A DNA stretch of 64,000 bases from contig NC_057381.1 of the NCBI RefSeq assembly GCF_016906535.1, positions 124,001 to 188,000 on the forward strand. Direction: 5' to 3'. Within the stretch, counting starts at the first letter, position 1. Every line of letters begins with the position of its first letter. Positions 33,351-44,083 of this stretch are shown here, one piece after another. A program made the translations under genes and the position numbers. Below the pieces are notes generated by a model. That model searched no databases. It was not told where the DNA came from and worked only from the letters and a program-made list of their open reading frames with translations. The stretch is from Rhizoctonia solani. Its lineage: Eukaryota > Basidiomycota > Agaricomycetes > Cantharellales > Ceratobasidiaceae.

Positions 33351-35163
33351 TGTTATGGAATAGATGATTTAGACATATGTGGCCCTAATTGCCAATAGTG
33401 AATAGTGCAATCTATGGTAATCATACTTGCTTTATCCAAATATGTGCATGCCCATTACTTCATTTGGAATCTGGCAGTGCTATAAGACATTTTATACTTT
33501 ATTTCCTGATTGCACTTGCATGTATACACATTTGATCATGCAAACAGGTCATACTATTATTTCCATGATATATAGTATTTTTTGTATCATACATTTATAT
33601 GCAGAAACTGTCAGAGTCTGACTAATAAAGAATGGGATAAATGCCTAAAGAGGCAGTGCTGGCTTTGGGGATAAGCAGAAGACTGCAACCAACACTTTAG
33701 AGAGAGAATTTACTTGCCAAATATGGCACAAGACCCCTTAGAGTAGAGCAGGAGAGTGGGCAGGGTAGTCAGTAGATTGACAGGAGGTCAAGTTCTGGTC
33801 TGAATGCCAGAACTCTCCCTTCATTATATACATCATACAGAACAAGGGAACTGTAAAGTACAAAGAAGAACAATGGAAAACATACTACAAAGGTATGGGT
33901 AACTAAGAGAACAATAGAACAATGCAACTAAGGACATATGGTAACTAAGTAACCAGAGGACAAAGCTAACAGGCTAAACAAAGGGACCATTCACATTCCA
34001 TGTTGATTGCTCTGCCAGGGGAGTCCTGCATGGCCTGTGGTCATGTTGGGAACATCCCCTGGTCCATATAATTCGTAAAATTCAGATAAAAAGATAATAG
34101 AATAATAGGGTATCTGTGTTCATGCCTCTTGGGTCATGACAGAAACAGTGCTTATGGACCATAGGACAAGTGCAAGCAAGCATGGAAGCACTGGCACTGA
34201 GTAAATGCAAATAAGCACCAAAGGTTGGTGGGGTGCACCAATGCCAATATCTCAGCAGGAAATAGGCATATTACTATGCAGACAAATACAAATAAGTTGG
34301 AGGCAGCAGTATCTCACTTCTCAAAAATTAATTGTCTGATTCTGAGCCAAACTGATGGAGAAACTAACCATTTAGGTTTCTAGCTCTTCCTATGAGATCC
34401 TACCTTGAATCAAGACTATTTTAGCATTCACACCAATGTGATTTAGTCATATATGCTCTAGAACATTCTATAAATAGCCCTGGGTCTATCTAACTAGGAC
34501 TTATTAGGCTTAATTGGTCTTTACATATCAAATAGCTCAGACTGTACCTCTCATGTAACATCCTCTTTTGGATATCATGTATATAGTTGTTTGTTCTCCC
34601 TCTTGGGTATATAAAGCCCCAGAGGGAGACCCTTTGAGTTCATCCCCATTTTCATCCCATTTTTACCTCTTTTGTTAACTTAAAAAGATCTAATAGATCT
34701 TCTTTACTTAGTTTAGAGTGCCTTGTTTTGCTCTCTTAGCCTCTTAAGCTCACTGAACTTAACCTGTAAGGTATCTTGGCACCTATAGCCTCTAGCAAGG
34801 TTCCAAACAGTACTGGGTAGCTAGGAAAGGCTCTAGGGCAACTGTGAACCTCTTGAGTAAGTCAGTGGGGAGAATTTAAGGTTATTAAAGCAGCATATAC
34901 ACTTTAATTAAGTGCAATCTCAGCTAAATAAATTACTAACAAATCCAAATGAATCACAGTTAGTAGAAGAGACTCAGTACTAACTTCTATACTATAGGTA
35001 TAGGCACAACCAACCACCTGCATCTGCAGTGATTGCTTGATTACTTCTTAAGTGTAGGGTTCACCCTGATTAATAACCTACTTTACCTTTATATAGCTAG
35101 CTCATTGCCTTTTATGTCCATACATAATTGATCTATTATCTACTTTACTATATTCTGTACATA
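33351..35163 (-). repeat. LTR D (copy 2), truncated, carrying LTR E
   Basis: Starts TGTTATGGAATAGATG and follows LTR D in reverse orientation, but ends near TATATTCTGTACA without the terminal ~35 bp, where the TA-flanked element begins. LTR E is inserted at 33609-34141. No partner TSD was found. Confidence 0.85.
33609..34141 (+). repeat. Solo LTR E nested in LTR D
   Basis: 533 bp, TGTCAGAGTCTGAC...GGGTCATGACA, with TSD GAAAC at 33604-33608 and 34142-34146. Without it the surrounding LTR D aligns with the other D copies. Strand is arbitrary. Confidence 0.92.
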
Positions 35164-36198
35164 CACTGAGCAGCAAAAGTATTGCAGGTCAGGACAGGTC
35201 AAAAGTTTACCTCCATTGCTGAGCAGCCAATCAGTGAATCCCATCCAGATTATACTGACACATGTGGCCATTGTAACACTATGCTTTAGCCCAAAATCTT
35301 ACAAATCCATCAAGAACTGAGCTCACAACCCCACTTTTGCTGTAATGCAACATGTTCTAACTCTGTGATTGTCAATCAGGAAACAGCCAGTTTTCCATTA
35401 TAAGGTTTATCTTAGAGAAACCTTCTGCTGTATGAGTTTCAACCTCTTCCAATTCACAATCACAGAGTTAGAACATGTTCAATTTGAGACCCCACCCATT
35501 GGCTGCAATCTCTGTGTATACTGCATGCTATCTTTCTGTACACATCACTGCTGCCATAGATAACTGGTCTCAGCATACCCTTGATCTATGTCTACTACTG
35601 CTAGAAGCTCTATGTCATTTGGCTTGGATTTCAGCTAATGAGTGGCATTTCAATTTTCAGCTCATACAGCCCAACCCACTGCAATCTCTTATATTGCCAG
35701 TCCCAGGTATGGGAAGGTCATGGAAACTGTTTCACTGGGTACCAGCAGTCACCTGAGATACCCCAAAGCATTTCCAGCCCACACAGTGCCTTGAGTGCAA
35801 TGCAACTGCAATTTGGAGTTTCTTTTACTGGCCCTGAGAAGACAGTTCTGTTACACAGTCCCTAATGGGTGGAACAAGCTGATACTCTGTCCAGCAGTGG
35901 CTCATATAACTGGGAATGTGTATGCAAGAAACCAGAGCTTATACTGAGCTGCATAATCAGTTATGTGCAGATTTTTAAGATGCTCAACACAATTGGCAAA
36001 AGTTTTGCAGGTTGCATTACAGCAAAAGTGGGGTTGTGTGCTCAGTTCTTGATGGATTTGTAAGATTTTGGGCTAAAGCATAGTGTTACAATGGCCACAT
36101 GTGTCAGTATAATTTGGATGGGATTCACTGATTGGCTGCTCAGCAATGGAGGTAAACTTTTGACCTGTCCTGACCTGCAATACTTTTGCTGCTCAGTG
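35164..36198. mobile_element. Nonautonomous TA-flanked element with 188-bp inverted repeats (N1)
   Basis: 1,035 bp starting CACTGAGCAGCAAAAGTATT and ending with its inverse, flanked by TA (35162-35163, 36199-36200) as in Tc1/mariner insertions. The inverted repeats are about 188 bp (35164-35351 and 36011-36198) with few differences. The interior shows no recognisable transposase. Inside it, about 35350-35372 and 35458-35480 form another inverted pair (CATGTTCTAACTCTGTGATT). A second copy begins at 63553. Confidence 0.85.
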
Positions 36199-36200
36199 TA

Positions 36201-36660
36201 TGGTGCATGCAGAAGAGTAGGCCCTTGTGACAAAAAGGACAGAGCTGTTCTGCCAAGCAGCATACTGGGTGCACTGTGACCACAAGGAGCAGGTCTGTGT
36301 GACAACATGGTGCCACTGTGGTGCCAGGGCTGGCATACCAGGTATGCTGCTTCTCTAAAGGAATGCTATGTGACAGCCTTACATAATCCCATAGCTCTGG
36401 CCCAGGGGCAGGCATACTAGGTATGCCATGGGAATAGCAGGGTGTGAGCATAGTGAGGTGGGTGTACCAAGTATGCTATACACATGCAAGCTGGCTGGTG
36501 GTAGGTGGGACCTTAGTCATGCAGCAAATTGTAACCAAAGGGAATGAACTGGGAACTGGGAAGTTTGGCCACTCACCAGTCCATACTAGGTCCATCCTAG
36601 GGCTCATCCTAGCATCCTAGGATGCTAGGATGGTTAGGAGACAAATCCTAGGTGGGCTTA
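36201..36660. other. Spacer with short palindromes, no gene
   Basis: Contains AGCATCCTAGGATGCT (about 36610) and GGTGTACCAAGTATGC (near 36463), a core also found in the satellite that follows. 36638-36664 duplicates the 27 bases at 8702-8728. Confidence 0.5.
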
Positions 36661-36664
36661 AAAC

Positions 36665-37275
36665 ACAATTGTGTGTAGTATGGTTGTGTACCAAGTACGC
36701 AACTCTGCATGAGTAGAGCAGTGGGTGGTCATGTGACTCACCCTAACACAGTTGTGTGTGATATAGTTGCATACTTGGTACGCAAATCTGCATGAGTAGA
36801 GTGGTGGGTGGTCATGTGACTCACCCTAGCATGACTGTGTGCAGTATAGTTGTGTACCAAGTACACAACTCTGCATGAGTAGAGTGGTGGGTGGTCATGT
36901 GACTCACCCTAACATAACTGTGGGTGATATAGTTGCATACTTGGTACACAACTCTGCATGAGTAGAGCAGTGGGTGGTCATGTGACTCACCCTAACACAA
37001 TTGTACGTGATACAGTTGCATACCAAGTATGCAACTCTGCATGAGTAGTGCAGTGGATGGTCACATGACTCACCCTAACATGATTGTGGGTCATATAGCT
37101 GTGTACTTGGTACACAACTGTGAGTACAAGGAGTAATCATTGATCATGTGACTCACCCTAACATTGACTATGGTGCTACACTTCTGCATGTGGTATGCAA
37201 TTCTGTGTGGGATGGGTGGTCAGTTATCACATGACTCACCCTAACTTAGGGGATGGTGGTATTGCTGTGTGTAAA
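36665..37275. repeat. 83-bp satellite array with alternating core orientation
   Basis: The motif (G)TCATGTGACTCACCCTA recurs at 36728, 36811, 36894, 36977, 37060, 37143 and 37226, an exact 83-bp period. Each unit has a palindromic core. In successive units the central five bases read CCAAG, CTTGG, CCAAG, CTTGG, CCAAG, CTTGG between GTA/TAC-type arms; the last units are degenerate. No ORF is meaningful. Confidence 0.92.
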
Positions 37276-38394
37276 GTACGCAGCTTTTTGTAGGAGGGCT
37301 AATGCTTTCCCTATAATCCACCCTACACCATATGAGGGTTGTGCCCACCTGGTTCCCACCCTGTGCCATATTACAGTTCACCCTGCAGTGTAGCTTGGTT
37401 CAACCTACCACCAACCTGCTACTTTGTAATAACCTAACTGGCACAACATCTTGGCGTGATAAGCACCAAGGTCACATGATTGGAAAAGTAAGGTTATAGA
37501 GTTTGTAAAAAAATAGTAGAAGTATCAGAAGAATTAGCAGAGTCTGGTGGTATATTTTGTGAGGGTGTAACAATTTATACCCTTGGACACCTGTGATTAC
37601 TATATACAATAGGGTGAAGAAATAATATACATGGCATGACAAACAGAGCTAGGATGTTGAGCAAGAGCCAGTCTCATAAAGCTATGCCTTATAAGAGTTA
37701 GCCTCTAGTGCTATGAATATCCTCTTCCCACTGAGAATCATAAGAGAAGGACTGAAACAGGTAGTACCCATAGCAGGGCCTAGACCACAACTCCCAGTTA
37801 CTGAGCATAGTAGCTTCTGGAAAAGCATAATGCTGACTTAAGTACTATTGTCTAATTAGTCCTAAGATATTGAGCCTTTTGTTTAATAAAGCTGTGTCTC
37901 CCTTAATACCTAATGTATCTACATGATCAAAAATAGTTGAATATACAGAAAGATTCAGCAAATCTTACTACATAACTTATAAGTACTCATGAACTATGTT
38001 TTAATGTCAATTCCTGTTTGCTTACTGTGCCTTTCCTGACTATAGTATTCTGTTCTGTAATAGAGAACACATCTTGAGTGATGACACATGGTCTAAACCT
38101 GGTACAAGTGGTTACATGCTGGCCAAAGCCCAAATTGGTGGCTGAAGGTGTGATCATGGGTTGTCTGCAGAGGATCATTAGGGCTCTATAGCTCAGTGGT
38201 TAAGCAGGTTTGGTCCAGCTGGTTGTATTTTCCTCATTTTATAACAAGTTTTCAGACACCAGCAGTAATGGCACCATGAAAGAGAATGCTGATGGCTAAT
38301 CAACCCTGAGATTGAAATTCTGACAGGAAACCAATGCATTTGCTATCAAATGGTATATATATCACGTGGTTCTGACAGGTTGTGACTTCTTGGG
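37276..38394. other. Spacer with LTR B fragment and tRNA-like segment
   Basis: About 37449-37572 is the first ~120 bp of LTR B in reverse (ending GGGTGTAACA), left-truncated. 38182-38230 is a tRNA-like segment. No protein gene is evident. Confidence 0.55.
38182..38230 (+). repeat. tRNA-derived SINE-like segment
   Basis: GGGCTCTATAGCTCAGTGG (A-box-like, ~38188) is followed by GTTTGGTCCAGC, a degraded B box. It is closely related to the segment at 9640-9705. It is too short and mis-spaced for a functional tRNA. Confidence 0.45.
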
Positions 38395-38612
38395 TATTAG
38401 CTAAGCAACCCTGAAAATGATATTCTACTAATTAACCACGTGATTCTGCGTCAATCCATATACATATCATGGCAATTGGAAACATCAATCAAATTTGTGT
38501 ACTAATGGCCAAACAGAGCATGCACCTTCCATTTTTGGAAGTCAAGACTACCATAAATGGAAAGAGGGGGCTTGATTACCCCATATAGTGCAGTTCAAGG
38601 ATAGATATAACG

Positions 38613-38768
38613 TGTGAGAGGAGAAAATGAGAAATGAAGTAAATTTAGTGGATTTTGGTGAAGTGGGCCAGTTTTGAAAAATGGACTAAATTCAGTCCAT
38701 TTTTCAAAACTGGCCCACTTCACCAAAATCCACTAAATTTACTTCATTTCTCATTTTCTCCTCTCACA
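38613..38768. repeat. 156-bp near-perfect palindrome
   Basis: Centre of the foldback. The 75-nt arms (38613-38687 and 38694-38768) are exact reverse complements, starting TGTGAGAGGAG and ending AAATGGACT; only one base pair in the six-base centre (AAATTC) fails to pair. Its right end is where LTR G inserted. Confidence 0.95.
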
Positions 38769-39201
38769 TGTCATGACCCATGCCTTTGCTGGCATGTCTC
38801 CTGACCAAGCCACCTACTAATTGGATATCCTACAGTCTTTAGAAGGCCGCATATACTCACATATATGCAGTCAGAACTGTCATTACTCTAAGCGCTCATG
38901 ACTTAGAGACTGACAGTCCACCAGGGTCACATGACCTCCCCCCCTCCAGTCCTTTATCAAATACTATACTAAACTACTACGGATTTGAGGTGGGGGGGGG
39001 ATGACATAATCTCTTCTATAATAATAATATTCAGACCTTGCCTGCGGGCATTAACATTGGCCCACGGCTAGGGGGGCAGGGGGAGTGCAACATCCCCCAG
39101 CAATATATATTATTCATATATCACTGTGCATCACATATACTATATATATCTTTGACAGTGGATATATATGGTAATAACCTTTCCAGATATGGGTTATGAC
39201 A
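38769..39201 (+). repeat. Solo LTR G (copy 1)
   Basis: 433 bp, TGTCATGACCCATGCC...GGGTTATGACA, with TSD TCACA at 38764-38768 and 39202-39206. Contains runs of C (ACCTCCCCCCC) and G and a TA-rich terminal part. Confidence 0.93.
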
Positions 39202-39429
39202 TCACACGCTATATCTATCCTTGAAACTGCACTATATGGGGTAATCAAGCCCCCTCTTTCCATTTATGGTAGTCTTGACTTCCAAAAATGGAAGGTGCAT
39301 GCTCTGTTTGGCCATTAGTACACAAATTTGATTGATGTTTTCAAATTGCCATGATATGTATGTGGATTGACGCAGAATCACGTGGTTAATTAGTAGAATT
39401 TCATTTCAGGGTCCCTTAGCTAATAGGTG

Positions 39430-40594
39430 CTTGCACATAACTGCAATTTTGTGTGAATTATTGAAGAGATGAATTTTAACAAATGATTTCAAATTGCCTT
39501 GACAGGTATATGGATAAATGCGGAATCATGTGGCTTACTAGTAAAATTTCATTTTCAGGGCAGGTTATCTAATAGGTTTGGGCAGGAAAATGCAATTTGA
39601 TGTAAGGTTCTGCTCAACCCCTCCTTGAGCCAGACCCCTATAATAGGTGTCAAAGTACTTTGGCACTTATTTTTATGTAGTTACTGTTAATTAGAATCTT
39701 TCAAAAAAATAATACATATTAACATATCTTATGAATTTAAAGGCACTTTTGCAATGAAGGCGCACAACAATTCTACTGGATTTTTAATGCCAGAATAATA
39801 ATACTTTTAGGCGGCAAATACAGGAAGTGTTGTTGAATAAATATTATCCATTACTGATACTAACTGCATTTGCCTTGTGTGCATCAGGATACTCTGGGCC
39901 AGGGAGAGCATCAACATCTGAATCCAGTATATCTACATATACTCATTTATAAAAACAGGCTATTATTTAGTTATGACTCACATGGCCCATGCGCTCTTTT
40001 CAACATTGCTAAGTCATTCTCATTTTGGATTTCAACATTGATTCTGTGACAATGCACCTCCACACCATCAGAGGCTAACACCAGCTTTGAAGTAAAGGTC
40101 ATGCCAATCTAAAAGTCTGCTACATGCTAGTAACTTAGCATGTGTTGAATTATGTTCATACTTTCCAATATGTTGCAAGAACATGACAAAAGTTCCAACA
40201 AGTGATAAAAACGTGATTATTGATAATTATTGGCAAGAAAAATTACACAGGAGTTCCTGTAAAAACAATACTTTTACAATACCAAGCTATAAGAATAAAC
40301 CATATATTTAACTGTTTAAAAGAATTTCAAAGTTGCCTCTAACTGGTACAAAAACACACATTTACTCCTTGGGCCACTGCACCTTCCAAACTCAAAACCC
40401 TTGACTTGGCACAGTAAAACTGGTAAAGATATGTATTTTTTTTGCTAATTCCCTAAGATAAAACAACAGAAAAAGAGTATAACTGACAACCAATGAAAGT
40501 CAAACGTCAGGAAAAAGGGATAGAGCAAATGAATTTTGGCATTTTGCCAATACAATACAATGCAATATTTTTTTAAAAAAAACAGGCAACAAGG
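39430..40594. other. AT-rich spacer
   Basis: After the diverged foldback repeat (to about 39610) the sequence is AT-rich with no convincing coding region or repeat. It precedes the 3' end of gene H and may contain its downstream region. Confidence 0.5.
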
Positions 40595-41376
40595 CTACTG
40601 GGGCTCAACGGTATATCCACGTGCCAAGTCTTGAATACAAGCCTCAGTCAGCTTACAGGGAACAGTGAGACCAGCCCTTGTATATTGCCTGCAAGCAGAA
40701 GGACCGGCTGGGAGAGGGGGCGCAAACATCCTTGGGGGACCATTGCCTGTCACCTGCCTCAAAGCAGGTTTGTCCGCCAGAGCTGAGGCAGTAGGGAGCT
40801 TGTGACTGGATGCACCCACAGCAGTCTCTTTGGCACCTGCAACAAGTGTAGCCAATGGGGGATCCACCTCCATAGTATTGGGAGGATTCTGCTCAGCTGC
40901 CCCAGCCAATGTCTGCGGCTCATCTATGACGGTCAGCGTGGGTCCACCTGTGCCCCAGCCTTGTCCTGATCCTTGTGACCCACCTCATTTCTGGCCAGGC
41001 CTTGTGTCCTACCCTGCACCCCTGCTGGGCCTCAACCCCACCCTTACGCTGGCTCCCCTGCCCTGCCCACGCCTACTCCCACCCACTCCCACTCCCACTC
41101 CCACTCCCACTCTCACTCCCACAACCATGACCACGCCCACGTTCAGGGCTAAGTTTGGGCTCACTCCCATGTCCAGGGTCTTTGTTGCTGTGCTGCTGCT
41201 GCTAGTACTACTACTACTACTACTGCTGCTGCTGCTACTGGGGGCTTTGCCTGGTGCGTTGCCTTGCCCACTAGTGCAAGAATTGTACTCCCAATTCCTT
41301 TGGAGTTCTAGGGCAATCTGGTTGGGATAGGGTGTGGCTTGTTCCCCCAAGGCGTCTTGCTCTTCTTGGTCACAGG

Positions 41377-44083
41377 TGTCATAACCTATATCTGGAAAGG
41401 TTATTACCATATATATCCACTGTCAAAGATATATATAGTATATGTGATGCACAGTATATGAATAATATATATTGCTGGGGGATGTTGCACCCCCTGCCCC
41501 CCTAGCCGCGGGCCAATGTTAATGGAGCCTGCAGGCAAGGTCTGAATATTATATATTATAGAAGAGATTATGTCATCCCCCCCCACCTAAAATCCGTAGT
41601 AGTTTAGTATAGTATTTGATAAAGGACTGGAGGGGGGGAGGTCATGTGACCCTGGTGGACTGTCAGTCTCTAAGTCATGAGCGCTTAGAGTAATGACAGT
41701 TCTGACTGCATATATGTGAGTATATGCGGCCTTCTAAAGACTGTAGGATATCCAATTAGTAGGTGGCTTGGTCAGGAGACATGCCAGCAAAGGCATGGGT
41801 CATGACATTGCCCCCTTTTAAGCACAAGTCTAGGGGACCTAGATCTGTGCAAAATAAGAGGAAAGCTACCTCTAAAAGGATACCAGCACTGAAAGGACAG
41901 AAAAAAATTTCCCATTTTTGACAGCATTGGCCAACAGTCATTGGCCAACTCCACATGGTTCATCTTGATAGTCCATCCTCCATAGCCTTTAGTTGAAAGT
42001 AGTGACATGGTTGTAACTCTCCTCTTGACCTTGGAGTAGTTACCACCCTGTAACCCTACTTTCTTCTCTCTCTCTATCCCCCTTTTAGTGCAAGTTTTAG
42101 GGGACCTGAAATTGCACTTATTGAAAATGACTTGACCAATTTCAATGAAATGCTGTTTGTTCAATATTTGCAGTCATTCATCACTGCCTTCTTCCCTCCC
42201 AGGGTTCAAGTAAGGCTAGCTGGAATTGAACCAGACTTATAGAGCTAGACCAAGAGCCTTACTGATCCTGAAGCAGATAAAAGATCATGAAGTAGGAGAG
42301 GTAAAGCTAGCTGGGGATGATCCAGCCTTTTAGCAGACCACACTCTACCATCCCCACCATGATCTAAGGAAGTACCAATATTTGCAGCCATTTAGAGACT
42401 GTCTTCTTCCCTCCCAGGGTCCAAGTAAGGCTAGCTGGAATTGAACCAGACTTATAGAGCTAGACCAAGAGCCTTACTGACCCAAAGCAGATGAAAGACC
42501 ATGAAGTAGGAGAGGTAAAGCTAGCTGGGGATGATCCAGCCTTTAGCAGACCACACACTACCATCCCTACCATGGTCCAAGGAAGTACTGATCAAACTGA
42601 TGGAAAGGGTGCTTAACCATATGTCTGTGTGCTAGAGGTGAAGATCAATCCTCTCAAGTAGTCTTGAAGCAAGAGTTGACTGATAGGTAAGAAAGACTTC
42701 TTCCTTATAATGGAAAAGTTGTTGATCATTGAGTATAAGTAGATATGTCAATAGGTAAGGTTAGCTGGAATTGAACCAAGCTCTCCCCTCTCCAAGAACC
42801 TTATTATTCCTATGACCTAGATAGAGGGGGGACCCTAAACCCCCTCAGAAAGAGTAAGAAGTAGTACTCAATGTTGTAAGACTCAGTCCCTTCTGAGTAA
42901 GTAGTATGATCTTGACCTATGCTGACTTGGGAAAGGTATGATTACTAGTTAGATATATGGTTGATTAAGCAAGGATAAGGGAATGGAAGCTGGACCAAAA
43001 GCATTCCGTTGCCTGAAGGAGACCTTAATGTTCTGACATCATGATAGAGAGAGTTCATGATATCAAATGTTTACTCATGTTTACACACAATGGTCATGTG
43101 ATCACCAATAAATGGTCACAAGTTCACACATTAAGGGAGCATGCCCTGGACCTATCTAAGTTTTTGGGTTCAAAGACAGGGGAAAAAAACAAGCTGGTTT
43201 TTTAAGCAGCTGTCCCCACCCCTTTATATACCTGGGCTTCACTTGGGTCTATATACATATTTCAAATTGCAGCACAGCCTCAAGAAGCAGTATGAGTCAA
43301 AGAAGCATCAGGGTCTTCTTTGATTAGCCAATCAGAAAGCAGTAAAGAACCAGTGAAAAGAAGTTCCGGTGGAGGAGATACTATATTTGGAAGAAGTTGG
43401 AAGAAAAGAAGCTCCAGAACCTTCTAGAAGGATGAGTCATCCACATGGTGTGCACAGCCACACTCCAATATGACTCATCCAAATTTCCTTTTATGGTAAT
43501 CCTATTCCCCAATCCGGCCCAGGATAGCCGGTCACTGCACAGCCACAATCACATGACAGTGGCATTACCATGACAAATGGGACATTATTTGAAATGGCAT
43601 ATTTGGTCATGTGATGGCTGTGTCAAATCAAATTCATGACTAATCCATCTTTGTCAGCATCAATTACATAATCATCAATTACATAATCTGTGATGACTAA
43701 GCATGATTGGATTTGTCATGGTTGATTTGTAATCTTCCCAAAAGGGAAGGTGGACTTCCTTATTTGGTAACTCCTCAGTCAATACCTTCTTGACCTAGGT
43801 ATTTCCTGTTTTGGCAGGAGAGTTACCCTTTAAGGTAATCCAAGTACCAAGGGGTTGACCTTCATTCTTCATATATGATGCATCATTGATGTAGGGGCAT
43901 TAGTCATCCCCACATCCCCTATAGGCAATACATATACACATATATATGTATATATATACTGGGTATAGGTAAGCAGCTTGTTTTTAATGTCATAACCTAT
44001 ATCTGGAAAGGTTATTACCATATATCACTGTCCACTGTCAAAGATATATATGGTAATAACTTTTCCAGATATAGGTTATGACA
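41377..44083 (-). mobile_element. Element G: LTR-type insertion with rearranged 5' end
   Basis: Flanked by the TSD ACAGG (41372-41376 and 44084-44088) in a gene H exon. 41377-41807 is a complete LTR G (reverse). The sequence beyond it reads, on the minus strand, AAAAGGGGGCAA just before the LTR, a good polypurine tract, so this is the 3' LTR. The other end (43989-44083) is only about 95 bp and palindromic, made of two inverted copies of the LTR tip, so the 5' LTR was lost by rearrangement. The interior has no gag or pol, only tRNA-like repeats and short ORFs, so it is a nonautonomous element. Confidence 0.85.
42160..42800 (-). repeat. tRNA-like repeat array inside element G
   Basis: A 226-bp unit is tandemly duplicated (about 42163-42388 and 42389-42600). 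Each unit has two minus-strand tRNA-like pieces: GGTTCAATTCCAGC, a perfect B box, preceded by GGCTCTTGGTCTAGC, and GGCTGGATCATCCCCAGC preceded by TGGTCTGCTAAAAGG. A fifth GGTTCAATTCCAGC piece lies at about 42748-42768. None has complete tRNA spacing. Confidence 0.6.

Larger units (their letters stand above)
38395..39427. mobile_element. Foldback (long inverted repeat) element with nested solo LTR G
   Basis: Left arm about 38395-38690 and right arm 38691-39427 are inverted copies, once LTR G and its TSD copy (38769-39206) are removed. Shared pieces include CACGTGATTCTGCG/CGCAGAATCACGTG, the ACACAAATTTGATTGATG block and CCCCATATAGTGCAG. Arms are about 300 bp. Immediately to the right (39430-39600) part of the arm is repeated again in diverged form. 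No ORF is present. It resembles a foldback or a palindromic MITE; terminal TSDs were not resolved. Confidence 0.8.

Noticed and set aside
35475..35865. Coding region inside element N1
   Set aside because: The overlapping short ORFs share no transposase motif and are not supported by the second copy.
38182..38230. Functional tRNA gene
   Set aside because: A and B boxes are present only in degraded, compressed form and no cloverleaf can be drawn.
41009..41410. 133-aa ORF starting MVITFPDIGYDTC
   Set aside because: The first residues come from LTR G, so the start is an insertion artefact; the rest is gene H exon.
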